A stretch of 64,000 bases of DNA from Sporosarcina aquimarina. GTDB taxonomy: Bacteria > Bacillota > Bacilli > Bacillales_A > Planococcaceae. Shown piece after piece: positions 1 through 7,419 of this stretch (positions are counted from its first letter, which is position 1; each line of letters starts with the position of its first letter). Made by a program: the position numbers and the translations under genes. The notes under the pieces were generated by a model. That model saw only the letters and a list, made by a program, of their open reading frames with translations, was not told the origin of the DNA and did no database searches. Location of the stretch: positions 744,001 through 808,000 of the forward strand of contig NZ_JAMBOM010000001.1 of NCBI RefSeq assembly GCF_023715615.1, read 5' to 3'.

Positions 1-101
1 TGGGGAGTGATTTGAGCGTAGTGAGGATCATACCGTTTGCGATATCCATTTGCTAGATCTTGCAATTTTTTTGATGGAAATGCTACAACACCGTATTTCA
101 T
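1..101 (-). CDS. yjcG: YjcG-like 2H phosphoesterase, N-terminal part only
   Basis: The first 33 codons of a minus-strand gene that leaves the window. They begin [20 protein letters not shown], which I recognise as the start of the YjcG family (2'-5' RNA ligase-like, 2H phosphoesterase superfamily; exact substrate unknown to me). A strong AAGGAGG ribosome site lies at 110-116, eight bases before the ATG at 101. The two HxT/S catalytic motifs of the superfamily would lie outside the window and cannot be checked. The yjcH homologue lies directly upstream on the same strand, and these two genes are also neighbours in B. subtilis, which supports the call. Confidence 0.75.
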   Translation of the reverse strand, partial: MKYGVVAFPSKKLQDLANGYRKRYDPHYAQITP

Positions 102-128
102 GTAAAAAACCTCCTTAGGAAAGTGAAA

Positions 129-172
129 ACAATTCTTTTTTCAAGTATAGCAGAATTGTTTAGAATTGTCCG
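129..172 (-). promoter_or_regulatory. yjcG promoter with three octamer repeats
   Basis: On the minus strand an extended -10 (TGCTATACT, core 144-149) lies 17 bases from a CGGACA -35 (167-172). The octamer AGAATTGT occurs at 152-159 and 162-169, exactly 10 bp apart, and inverted (ACAATTCT) at 129-136. The repeats overlap the promoter, so they may bind a regulator. The promoter is read from sequence; the operator role is inference. Confidence 0.5.
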
Positions 173-177
173 ATTGG

Positions 178-903
178 TTATTGTCCATATACCATTTGGA
201 TAGCACGACGCACATCTGGTTGCCAATATTTCCAGGTATGCTCTCCATTAAATTCTTCATAGAAGTATGAAAATCCTTTATTTCCAAATAATTTATTGAG
301 CGCACGATTCGGAGTCAAAAAGTCTTGTTTTCCATCTATCGTCGTAGCGACTTCAGTTTCTCCAGTTCCGATGACGTGATAAACCGATAGTCCAGATGGG
401 TTCTTAGCTAAATTTACGGCTTCAAGCACGTTTTCGTCCACGTATGGAGAATGGAGTATGACTTTGCCAAAACAATTAGGGTATTGCACTGCAGCTTGTA
501 ACGAGACGGTGGCAGCAAGAGAATCACCAATCAGCCCTCGTCCTCCACCAATTTGGTAAGTGGGATAATGTTCGTCTATATAAGGGACGAGTTCGTGGAC
601 GAGGAAGCGGATGTAGTCTTTTTGACGATCTCCGTCAGGATGATACATTCTACGACGTTCAGCAACAGATTTGTATGGAATGCCAACAACAATGACATTT
701 TCAATTTCATCCGTAGCTAAATAGTCGTCTATAACTTTCCCGATTCTTCCGTACTGAAAATAGTCTTTTCCATCTGATGCGAATAGGACAGAGTATTTAT
801 ATAGTGGAGAATAATTATACGGAAGGTAAATGAGTAGCTCCATTTCTTCCTGAAGTTCATTGCTGTAAAATTGAATATCATGAATCTTTCCATTGTTCAT
901 CAT
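178..903 (-). CDS. yjcH: YjcH-like alpha/beta hydrolase (putative esterase)
   Basis: A 241-residue soluble protein of the esterase D / enterochelin esterase-like fold. The N-terminal strand (IQFYSNELQEEMELLIYLP) and the nucleophile elbow GLIGDSLAAT (Ser in G-D-S-L-A) are visible, followed by HSPYVDE and a late GEHTWKYW that would supply the catalytic His. There is no signal peptide, so a cytoplasmic carboxylesterase is likely; the substrate is unknown. Two adjacent ATGs (903 and 900) follow a GAGGGGG ribosome site at 908-914, and the second has the better spacing. It lies 76 bp upstream of yjcG, which has its own promoter in that gap. Confidence 0.8.
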   Translation of the reverse strand: MMNNGKIHDIQFYSNELQEEMELLIYLPYNYSPLYKYSVLFASDGKDYFQYGRIGKVIDDYLATDEIENVIVVGIPYKSVAERRRMYHPDGDRQKDYIRFLVHELVPYIDEHYPTYQIGGGRGLIGDSLAATVSLQAAVQYPNCFGKVILHSPYVDENVLEAVNLAKNPSGLSVYHVIGTGETEVATTIDGKQDFLTPNRALNKLFGNKGFSYFYEEFNGEHTWKYWQPDVRRAIQMVYGQ

Positions 904-933
904 GTAACCCCCTCACAAGTCTATTCAAGGAAA

Positions 934-963
934 TTGTAACATAGGATGGTTAGAGGGTATAAT
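934..963 (+). promoter_or_regulatory. Sigma-A-type promoter for the YutG-like gene
   Basis: TTGTAA (934-939), an 18-base spacer and a perfect TATAAT (958-963) lie in the divergent intergenic region, about 50 bases before the start codon. Read by eye from consensus. Confidence 0.5.
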
Positions 964-1016
964 GTGCACGATTGGTGGAAAGTCTGGCAGGTAGAAATTA
1001 GAAGGGGATGGTAGCT

Positions 1017-1568
1017 ATGTTTGACGGGAAAAGCAAAGTACGATCAGAAGTAATTGCATTAGCAACAAAAGAAGCGTTGCAGCGCCGAGGGGTCGAGCTG
1101 ATAGATATTGCAAAAATCGTTTATGAAATGCAAGCGCCTTATAATGAAGAGTTACAGCTTGAACAATGTGTGGACTCTGTCGTAAATGTATTGAAAAAGC
1201 GTGAACTTCAACATGCAATCCTAGTCGGCATTGAGCTGGACGAGCTTTGTGAACAAGGCAAATTATCAAAACCGTTACAAGATATCGTTGAGTCAGATGA
1301 AGGCCTTTTCGGAGTGGATGAAACAATAGCTTTAGGAGCAGTATTTACGTATGGATCGATTGCAGTGACAACGTTTGGTCACTTGGATAAAAACAAAGTA
1401 GGTATTATTAATGATTTAGATACTAAAAAAGGAAATAAAGTCCATACATTTTTAGATGACTTAGTTGCTAGTGTTGCTTCATGTGCGGCAGCTCGAATTG
1501 CCCATCGTTCACGAGATTTGGAAGAAGCCGGTTTGACGTTTGACGATGTGAAGGATGCTGCCAAATAA
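1017..1568 (+). CDS. yutG: YutG/PgpA-like phosphatidylglycerophosphatase A
   Basis: About 183 residues, with the family layout I recall for Bacillus YutG (phosphatidylglycerophosphatase A family): an N-terminal RRGVELIDIAKIVYEMQ helix, the KKRELQHAILVGIELDEL block, the GLFGVDETIALGAVFTYGSI block and the closing HTFLDDLVASVASCAAARIAHR. The family role is to remove phosphate from phosphatidylglycerophosphate in phosphatidylglycerol synthesis, although this Gram-positive branch lacks the membrane helices of E. coli PgpA and its activity is not certain. An ATG at 1008 is possible, but the GAAGGGG ribosome site touches it; the ATG at 1017 has proper spacing. It is monocistronic, with a terminator directly downstream. 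Confidence 0.75.
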   Translation: MFDGKSKVRSEVIALATKEALQRRGVELIDIAKIVYEMQAPYNEELQLEQCVDSVVNVLKKRELQHAILVGIELDELCEQGKLSKPLQDIVESDEGLFGVDETIALGAVFTYGSIAVTTFGHLDKNKVGIINDLDTKKGNKVHTFLDDLVASVASCAAARIAHRSRDLEEAGLTFDDVKDAAK

Positions 1569-1592
1569 GAAAATGACCAAAAACTACATTTG

Positions 1593-1625
1593 AAAAGAGT
1601 GATGAATCACTCTTTTCTTTTTTTA
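1593..1625 (+). terminator. Rho-independent terminator
   Basis: A 10-bp stem (AAAAGAGTGA / TCACTCTTTT, loop TGAA) is followed by a T-rich run, 25 bases after the yutG stop. Confidence 0.8.
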
Positions 1626-1635
1626 TATATACATA

Positions 1636-1650
1636 ATGAAAACGGTTGCA
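1636..1650 (+). promoter_or_regulatory. cre box (CcpA operator)
   Basis: ATGAAAACGGTTGCA fits the full Gram-positive cre consensus WTGNAANCGNWNNCW. It ends 24 bases before the -35 of the TAXI-TRAP operon, so carbon catabolite control by CcpA is likely. The sign of control cannot be read from position alone. Confidence 0.7.
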
Positions 1651-1674
1651 AATAATTTTGTTTTCTGAAAAAGA

Positions 1675-1710
1675 TTGACAATTGAACCCGCTTACATGGT
1701 AGAATATACA
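1675..1710 (+). promoter_or_regulatory. Promoter of the TAXI-TRAP operon
   Basis: A perfect TTGACA (1675-1680) pairs with TAGAAT (1700-1705) at 19 bases, or an overlapping TTGAAC (1682-1687) pairs with TATACA (1705-1710) at 17. The start codon follows at 1745 after a GGGGG ribosome site. Confidence 0.5.
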
Positions 1711-1744
1711 TTACTAGAGGAATAGATAAATAGGGGGTTATTGG

Positions 1745-2740
1745 ATGAATAAGAAACTTTTAGGGCTCATCTCGATGCTACTCATTGCAGTGCTTGCACT
1801 TGCAGCGTGTGGCACATCGGATGATGCTGGGGAAAAGGAAGATGGAGCAAAAGGGGATTCAGATAGCAGTAAAGAGTATAAGTTCCTTAGTGTATTAACT
1901 GGAGGAACTCAAGGTACGTACTACGCTCTTGGTGGTGCCATTGCAGAGTTCATCGAAAAAGATACAGGTGTGAAAACATCAGCTGAAGTATCTCAGGCTT
2001 CCGCTGCTAACATGACAGCACTTAAAGACGGGGATGCTGAAATCGCTTTCGTACAAACGGATATCGCGTACTATGCACAAGAAGGCGAAATGATGTTTAA
2101 GGATGATAAAGTCGATACAGTTTCTGCAATCGGATCACTTTATCCTGAAACTGTACAACTAGTGACACTAGACAAGACGGGAATTAAAACATTTGATGAT
2201 TTGAAAGGTAAGAAAGTGTCAGTTGGAGCTCCAGGTTCAGGTACGTATGCAAATGCAGAGCAACTTCTTGAAATCCATGGTTTGACAATGGATGACATTA
2301 AGCCACAAAACCTGGACTTTGGGGAGTCTCAGGAGAGTTTACAAGCAGGTCAAATCGACGCAGCATTCATTACAGCTGGTACTCCAACTGGTGCTGTTGA
2401 AGGTTTGAACGCAGTAGCGAAAGTTTTTGTAGTACCTGTTGAAGATGACAAGGCAGATGAACTCATCAGCAAGTATAAGTACTATGCGAAGGAAGTTATT
2501 CCAGCTGGAACTTATGGATTGGCTGAGGACACACCAACTGTGTCAGTTGGAGCTATGCTTGTTATCCAAAACGAAGTTCCTGAAGATCTTGCTTATGAAA
2601 TTACAAAAGCAATTTACGACAATGCACCAAAACTTCAGCACGCAAAAGGGAAACTGATTAAAGCTGAAACTGGTCTTGACGGAATTGGGATTCCAGTTCA
2701 CCCAGGTGCTCAAAAGTACTTTGACGAAGTAAACAAATAA
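1745..2740 (+). CDS. TAXI-family TRAP transporter substrate-binding lipoprotein
   Basis: A 331-residue lipoprotein. A type II signal peptide ends at the lipobox LAAC (Cys22) and is followed by a charged Asp/Ser/Lys linker. The mature part starts with the TAXI hallmark FLSVLTGGTQGTYYALGGAI and carries DLKGKKVSVGAPGSGTYANA, typical of extracytoplasmic receptors of TRAP transporters. It would capture a small anionic substrate (glutamate and dicarboxylates are the usual guesses for this family) and deliver it to the fused permease two genes downstream. It is the first gene of a three-gene operon under a promoter with a cre box. The substrate is not deducible from sequence. Confidence 0.93.
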   Translation: MNKKLLGLISMLLIAVLALAACGTSDDAGEKEDGAKGDSDSSKEYKFLSVLTGGTQGTYYALGGAIAEFIEKDTGVKTSAEVSQASAANMTALKDGDAEIAFVQTDIAYYAQEGEMMFKDDKVDTVSAIGSLYPETVQLVTLDKTGIKTFDDLKGKKVSVGAPGSGTYANAEQLLEIHGLTMDDIKPQNLDFGESQESLQAGQIDAAFITAGTPTGAVEGLNAVAKVFVVPVEDDKADELISKYKYYAKEVIPAGTYGLAEDTPTVSVGAMLVIQNEVPEDLAYEITKAIYDNAPKLQHAKGKLIKAETGLDGIGIPVHPGAQKYFDEVNK

Positions 2741-2827
2741 GAGTTAAATGATGGAATGGGGCGGTGAGGCGATCTATGCTTCATGCGTCCCTTCTGCATT
2801 CATAGAACTTTACAAAGAGGTGAGCGG

Positions 2828-3394
2828 ATGAAACGATGGGAGATTCCGCTTGGATTGTTAGTTGTAGTTTTTCTGATTGTTGGTGGTCTAACGATTCCAG
2901 TAAAACGAGCATATACGTTTACAGAAACGAGGACGGAAAATCCCGAAATGACTTATCGGATTTTATCAAATGATTCAGAATTTCAAATCAGATATGTCCA
3001 CTCTATTTTTTTAACAGATGTACTAGAATCCTACCAAGTACAGGAGAACAACTCGTTAAAATTCTTAACGATGCATTATGAGGATGTTGGAATTGGCCTT
3101 CCCGGATATGCAGAAGAGGGAGAAACGTTGTCTGTGACGGAAGAAGGCATTTATACACTTACATATGAGGATAAAGTAGTCGATTCTTTTGTACTTTATA
3201 TTGGAGATGTAGATGCACAATTAGCATTTCGTTATAAAGGGAAAGAAACGAATTTAAAAGCTTACTTGGAACGTGGACATTCGTACGAATTCCGTGTGAA
3301 GAAATTAACCCTATATGAAATGATGAAAGGAGTCAACTTGAATGGCAAAGCGAAAAAAAGAACAGAAAGTGGATCCTATAAAGAATCCAAATGA
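2828..3394 (+). CDS. DUF1850 protein of the TAXI-TRAP operon
   Basis: A 188-residue protein with an N-terminal signal anchor (residues 6-25) and an exported beta-rich part that contains the DUF1850 signature FQIRYVHSIFLTDVLESYQV. DUF1850 proteins commonly sit between TAXI binding proteins and fused TRAP permeases; their role is unknown, possibly a receptor or assembly factor. I chose the ATG at 2828 (MKRWEIPLG) because an AGAGGTG ribosome site lies just before it; a longer frame exists upstream without one. The last 53 bases overlap the permease gene, which suggests translational coupling. Confidence 0.85.
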   Translation: MKRWEIPLGLLVVVFLIVGGLTIPVKRAYTFTETRTENPEMTYRILSNDSEFQIRYVHSIFLTDVLESYQVQENNSLKFLTMHYEDVGIGLPGYAEEGETLSVTEEGIYTLTYEDKVVDSFVLYIGDVDAQLAFRYKGKETNLKAYLERGHSYEFRVKKLTLYEMMKGVNLNGKAKKRTESGSYKESK

Positions 3395-5381
3395 CGAGCG
3401 TTTTGAAACACTTTCCGAAAAGGAACAGTTAGAGCTCCTTCAAAAATACGATCCAGAATCCAACACGAGGGATTTAGCAGGCATATTTGGCAAAATTGTG
3501 TTTTTTGGTCTGTTGGCTTTTTCAATTTTTCAATTGTATACCTCAATCGGAACACCGTTCACGGCCTATATTCAGCGATCCATTCACTTAGGATTTGCGC
3601 TATCTTTGATTTTTCTACTGTTTCCTGCACGTAAAAAGCCGGGGAAGAAACGAAACAAAATTCCATTTTACGATATGATTTTATCTCTTCTTTCTATTGG
3701 TGTCGGATTGTACTGGCCACTCAATATGAACGAACTTGTTTTAAGAGTAGGTCGTGTGTCTGATTTAGACTTGATCGTCGGAATATTGGCTGTTCTATTA
3801 ACGATGGAAGCAGCTCGTCGTGCTGTAGGCTTACCAATTACGATTATTTCAGGTGTGTTCTTAGTTTATGCATTTTTCGGACCTTATTTCCCAGGTTTCC
3901 TAGCACACAGAGGTCAGAATTTAGATAATCTTGTCCAGTTGATGTTCTTTACAACAGACGGGATTCTTGGAACACCGATTAGCGTATCTGCTACCTTCAT
4001 TTTCGTATTCCTGTTGTTCGGCGCATTCCTTGTGAAAACGGGAGTCGGCAACTATTTCAATGATTTAGCAGTTGTACTGGCAGGTAAATTGACAGGTGGA
4101 CCAGCAAAAGTTGCCATCTTCTCAAGCGCACTGCAAGGGACAATTTCCGGTAGTTCTGTAGCAAACGTTGTTGGATCAGGTTCTTATACAATTCCAATGA
4201 TGAAGAAGCTCGGCTATCGAAAAGAATTTGCTGGCGGTGTTGAAGCAGCTGCTTCAACAGGGGGACAGATCATGCCACCAATCATGGGGGCTGCTGCATT
4301 CCTAATGGTAGAATTCATTGGCGGCGTTACGTATTGGGAAATTGCTAAAGCAGCTACAATACCAGCATTACTTTATTTCACAGGAATTTGGATTATGACG
4401 CATTTTGAAGCAAAACGGGTCGGACTAGAAGGAATGAAACCTGAAGAGATTCCGAATCGTAAAGAAACATTGAAAAAGATTTATTTACTACTTCCTATCA
4501 TCGGAATCATTGTATTCTTGTTACTTGGAATTCCAACGATGAAAGCTGCGTTACTCGGAATTGTGCTAACACTTGTTGTTAGTTCGTTCAACAAAGAGAC
4601 ACGTCTCGGATTTAAAGATATTATTCAAGCACTCGTTGACGGTGCACGTACAGCGCTCGCTGTTGCTGCAGCGACAGCATGTGCTGGTATTATCGTTGGG
4701 GTAGTTGTAAAAACGGGTCTTGGACTAAGTTTAGCAAATGGACTTGTGTCAGCTGCTGGAGGAAACATTTTACTGACGCTTATCTTTACAATGTTTGCTG
4801 CAATCGTTCTTGGTATGGGTTCACCAACAACAGCAAACTATGTCATAACTTCTACGATTGCAGCACCAGCAATCATTACGTTGCTGATGTTGGATACACC
4901 TGATGCAACAGTACCGGTAGTCGTTGCGATTTCTGCTCACTTATTCGTATTCTACTTCGGTATTATTGCAGATATCACACCACCAGTTGCACTGGCAGCT
5001 TTTGCGGCGTCTGGAATCTCAGGTGGAGATCCAATTAAGACCGGTGTCACATCCGCCAAACTCGCCATTGCGGCATTCATTATTCCGTATATGTTTGTAT
5101 TTAACCCCGCTATGCTCATGATTGACGCCAGTGTGTGGGAAATTATATGGGTCACCGCCACGGCCATAATTGGGATGATAGCGATTGGCGCAGGTCTAAT
5201 TGGTTTCTGGTATCGAAAAATCAATTGGATCGAACGAATCATTACGGTTGCGACGGGTATGATGCTAATCTATCCAGAAACGAAAACAGATTTTATTGGC
5301 CTTGGATTGTTTGTTATTCTGTTTGCAATTCAACTAGTCACTAAAGACAAAAACAAAGAAGAAGAAACTGCAACTGTATAA
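3342..5381 (+). CDS. TRAP transporter fused permease (4TM/12TM)
   Basis: A 679-residue polytopic membrane protein that fuses the small DctQ-like and large DctM-like subunits. A cytoplasmic N-terminus of about 45 residues carries LSEKEQLELLQKYDPESNTR, typical of the family; helices begin around residue 47. The DctM half contains ISGSSVANVVGSGSYTIPMM and GGQIMPPIMGAAAFLM, and a late GMGSPTTANYVI repeat. It would import the ligand of the TAXI lipoprotein by ion symport. AAAGGAG lies nine bases before the ATG, inside the end of the DUF1850 gene. A terminator follows at once, so the operon ends here. Confidence 0.95.
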   Translation: MAKRKKEQKVDPIKNPNDERFETLSEKEQLELLQKYDPESNTRDLAGIFGKIVFFGLLAFSIFQLYTSIGTPFTAYIQRSIHLGFALSLIFLLFPARKKPGKKRNKIPFYDMILSLLSIGVGLYWPLNMNELVLRVGRVSDLDLIVGILAVLLTMEAARRAVGLPITIISGVFLVYAFFGPYFPGFLAHRGQNLDNLVQLMFFTTDGILGTPISVSATFIFVFLLFGAFLVKTGVGNYFNDLAVVLAGKLTGGPAKVAIFSSALQGTISGSSVANVVGSGSYTIPMMKKLGYRKEFAGGVEAAASTGGQIMPPIMGAAAFLMVEFIGGVTYWEIAKAATIPALLYFTGIWIMTHFEAKRVGLEGMKPEEIPNRKETLKKIYLLLPIIGIIVFLLLGIPTMKAALLGIVLTLVVSSFNKETRLGFKDIIQALVDGARTALAVAAATACAGIIVGVVVKTGLGLSLANGLVSAAGGNILLTLIFTMFAAIVLGMGSPTTANYVITSTIAAPAIITLLMLDTPDATVPVVVAISAHLFVFYFGIIADITPPVALAAFAASGISGGDPIKTGVTSAKLAIAAFIIPYMFVFNPAMLMIDASVWEIIWVTATAIIGMIAIGAGLIGFWYRKINWIERIITVATGMMLIYPETKTDFIGLGLFVILFAIQLVTKDKNKEEETATV

Positions 5382-5385
5382 TCCT

Positions 5386-5420
5386 AGCCCGTCTGTCATA
5401 CTATACAGGCGGGCTTGTTT
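5386..5420 (+). terminator. Terminator of the TRAP operon
   Basis: The stem AGCCCGTCTGT (5386-5396) pairs with ACAGGCGGGCT (5405-5415) and is followed by TGTTTTTT. Confidence 0.85.
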
Positions 5421-5481
5421 TTTGAAACTTTGTAAGGTGCTGAGCGTCTAATGAATAATGATTTGAAGGAGGAAAACGAAC

Positions 5482-5907
5482 GTGAGGTTTATTAAAAAAC
5501 TCATGATGACAGTAGTTGTAGTTGCACTACTAGTCGGTGCTGCCTATTATTTCGGAACGAATTGGATCGCTGACAAAGCAATGGATCAAGTCACTGCTCA
5601 GTTGGAAAGTAGTGGGCAACTGGATTCAGTCAAACAAGAAATCAATAGCAATCCAGAAGTTCAGGCATATTTGCAAGACGCAAAAACTGCGGATCGCAGT
5701 AAATTACCTATTCAAACAAAAGAACAGGCTACTCGAGTTGTGCTCAAGAAGTTCAGTATTAGCGAGTTGCAAGACATACAGAAAAAAGCACAGTCTGGAA
5801 TGACTGCACAAGAACAACAGCAATTATTGCAACAAGTTGAAAGTCGTCTTACTGAAGAAGAACTTCTTTCGTTAAAAGTTTTAGCTCTGGATGAACTTTC
5901 GAAATGA
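5482..5907 (+). CDS. Small membrane-anchored protein of unknown function
   Basis: 141 residues from a GTG start, preceded by AAGGAGG nine bases away. A single N-terminal hydrophobic segment (residues 7-27) is followed by a soluble, Gln/Glu/Lys-rich helical part with likely coiled-coil character and the stretches LDSVKQEINSNPEVQAYLQ and MTAQEQQQLLQQVESRLTEEEL. The topology suggests an outward-facing helical domain. I do not recognise the family with certainty. It is monocistronic, bounded by terminators on both sides. Confidence 0.75.
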   Translation: MRFIKKLMMTVVVVALLVGAAYYFGTNWIADKAMDQVTAQLESSGQLDSVKQEINSNPEVQAYLQDAKTADRSKLPIQTKEQATRVVLKKFSISELQDIQKKAQSGMTAQEQQQLLQQVESRLTEEELLSLKVLALDELSK

Positions 5908-5933
5908 AGATTTCTTTGCTTCTATAAAACAAT

Positions 5934-5998
5934 TAAAGCAGGGACAGCACCATCGCCTTTTCAAAGGCGCCATGGACTATCCCTGCTTTGGTTTTTCT
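5934..5998. terminator. Nested bidirectional terminator
   Basis: An outer stem, AAAGCAGGGA with TCCCTGCTTT, encloses an inner hairpin GCCTTTTCAAAGGC. T-runs lie on both sides, so it can serve the + strand gene ending at 5907 and the - strand gene ending at 5961. The last codons of the minus-strand gene lie inside the structure. Confidence 0.7.
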
Positions 5999-6242
5999 TA
6001 AGCGATTGAATTTCATTCGTTAAGTACAGGATTTGCTCTTTCATCTCTTTTAACTCATTCACTAAATCTAAATTGTTTGAAGCATTCTTTTTTTCCTTTT
6101 TTTCTTCTTCAATTGCGAGCACAGCAGCATAGGTTGAAATGGATTCTCCGATTATGGTGATGACACTTCCAATCACATCTATTTTGGCCGCTTGCCCGCC
6201 GACATCGATATCTATGAAATCCAGACTATCAGGATTTACCAC
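5961..6242 (-). CDS. Small protein: hydrophobic helix plus coiled coil
   Basis: 93 residues from a GTG start with an AGGAGGG ribosome site. A hydrophobic segment, VIGSVITIIGESISTYAAVL, is followed by acidic/Lys-rich residues and a heptad-like coil, LKEMKEQILYLTNEIQSLKK. The same plan and several matching positions occur in the product at 9855-10127 within the neighbouring island, so the two look like distant paralogues. The function is unknown; a membrane-associated oligomer is plausible. The C-terminal residues SRDSPWRL are encoded by the terminator stem, so the ancestral stop may have lain slightly earlier. Confidence 0.6.
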   Translation of the reverse strand: MVNPDSLDFIDIDVGGQAAKIDVIGSVITIIGESISTYAAVLAIEEEKKEKKNASNNLDLVNELKEMKEQILYLTNEIQSLKKNQSRDSPWRL

Positions 6243-6343
6243 GGCGTACCCTCCTATCTGATAACTCCCTACTTCAATGTATGCGTTGGGCGAGAAGTGG
6301 TGAATGGATGACCTGGATACTAAAACTATTTCACAAATTTGTA

Positions 6344-6372
6344 TTGCAAGAATCTCAGGATCATGGTATTAT
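6344..6372 (+). promoter_or_regulatory. Promoter of tRNA-Val
   Basis: TTGCAA (6344-6349), a 17-base spacer and an extended -10 TGGTATTAT (core 6367-6372). The tRNA starts about 65 bases after the predicted start point. Confidence 0.6.
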
Positions 6373-6443
6373 CTTAAATGTGCTAAGTGATAGATCGTTT
6401 ACCTCAAACGAGTGCTTGTCATTGTAGCAGATTGAAAATTCCC

Positions 6444-6516
6444 GATTCCTTAGCTCAGCTGGGAGAGCGCTACCTTGACAGGGTAGAGGTCGCTGGTTCG
6501 AGCCCAGTAGGAATCA
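6444..6516 (+). tRNA. tRNA-Val (anticodon GAC)
   Basis: A full cloverleaf can be folded: acceptor GATTCCT/AGGAATC with discriminator A, D-arm GCTC-AGCTGGGA-GAGC, anticodon arm CTACC-TTGACAG-GGTAG with anticodon GAC, and T-arm GCTGG-TTCGAGC-CCAGT. CCA is not encoded. Its 3' part recurs at 14125 and 20463, which marks it as the integration target of the downstream island. Confidence 0.95.
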
Positions 6517-6610
6517 TTGGGTGCCAAACCCGCAGGAAGTATCGTCGGAACAACGATACTTCTCCAAGACAGACCTATTAGGCCGGATGCCTAGGGTCTG
6601 TTTTTTTGTG
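6475..6610 (+). repeat. Island boundary repeat, copy 1 (tRNA 3' half plus structured 3' flank)
   Basis: 136 bp running from the tRNA-Val anticodon loop to the end of the downstream terminator. After the tRNA come a small TTGGGTGCCAAACCC hairpin, a perfect stem-loop (GAAGTATC stem, loop GTCGGAACAAC) at 6536-6562, and a long terminator hairpin (ACAGACC / GGTCTGT) with seven Ts. Copy 2 at 14125-14260 has the same length with four mismatches. The motif GATGAGTGACCAA follows at 6622-6634 and again after copy 2. Confidence 0.9.
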
Positions 6611-6689
6611 CTTGAGAGACCGATGAGTGACCAATTCCGGAGAAATACCAAAATCACAGCAAATCCCGTAAGCCATCACCGCTTATTCA

Positions 6690-7306
6690 TCGTCCTTTTC
6701 AGTGATATGAGAAAAATATTTAGAGTCGTTTTGATGTTCCGATGCCCTAATCTATTTTGCAACACTATCATGTTCACACCATAGCTAAGTATGAGTGAAG
6801 CGGACGAATGTCCAAATCCTGGAAGTGAATTCTCTTGAGACCGGAGCGTTCCATGAAGCGACCCCAAAAAACGTGTGACGGCATTTGGCTGATAGGGGAC
6901 TCCAAAGTCGTCAGATACAAACAGCATGGCCTCTTCACCTATTATATCTCTAAATCCTTTCCACAAGTTTTCGACTTCCATCCTTCCTTTTTTGTAAACT
7001 GCAGCGATCGCTTAATGTGGATCTGATTTTAGCAAAGTCTACTTGATCATATGCAATCGCCATCACGTCACCAAGTCGCTAATCACCGACAAGGGCCAAT
7101 TTAATCATAAGTTGATGGCGCGGCTCTGGATTGATATGTACACTGTTATAAACTTCTACTTCATAGGTAGCAAGCATCTTGGCTGCTTGTCTGGGACCAG
7201 TCGCTACGATAGTTTTTGTCTTCCGGATCCGTCTCCCCTTTGCGTCATCCCCTAACTCAACAAATAACTTAAACCTGCCGTTTCTCATATTTCTATATGA
7301 AGCCAT
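6690..7306 (-). pseudogene. Relic of a tyrosine integrase next to its tRNA target
   Basis: The N-terminus (from 7306, MASYRNMRNGRFKLFVELGD) matches the arm-binding domain of phage/ICE integrases. The frame then jumps, without a core-binding domain, to box I (LMIKLALVGD, an in-frame TAG, then RLGDVMAIAYDQVDF), passes more frame changes, and ends with FVSDDFGVPYQPNAVTRFLG and LGHRNIKTTLNIF. The box II Arg position reads Gly (GFGHSSAS) and the Tyr position reads Phe. Stop codon, shifts, internal deletion and lost catalytic residues make it inactive. Its C-terminus points at the tRNA, the classical arrangement for a tRNA-targeting integrase. Confidence 0.85.
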
Positions 7307-7419
7307 TTATTTTTCTTTTTGAATCAAATATATGTTCTTTTTTGTGTTGTAATAAAACCACCTTGAAATGAAGAGGTAAGTATAAAAAAGTATTGATATA
7401 ACTAAATTGTTTATATAAC

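Noticed and set aside
6387-6784. Proteins read through tRNA-Val and its flank
   Set aside because: These frames coincide with the tRNA, hairpins and terminator and have no ribosome sites.
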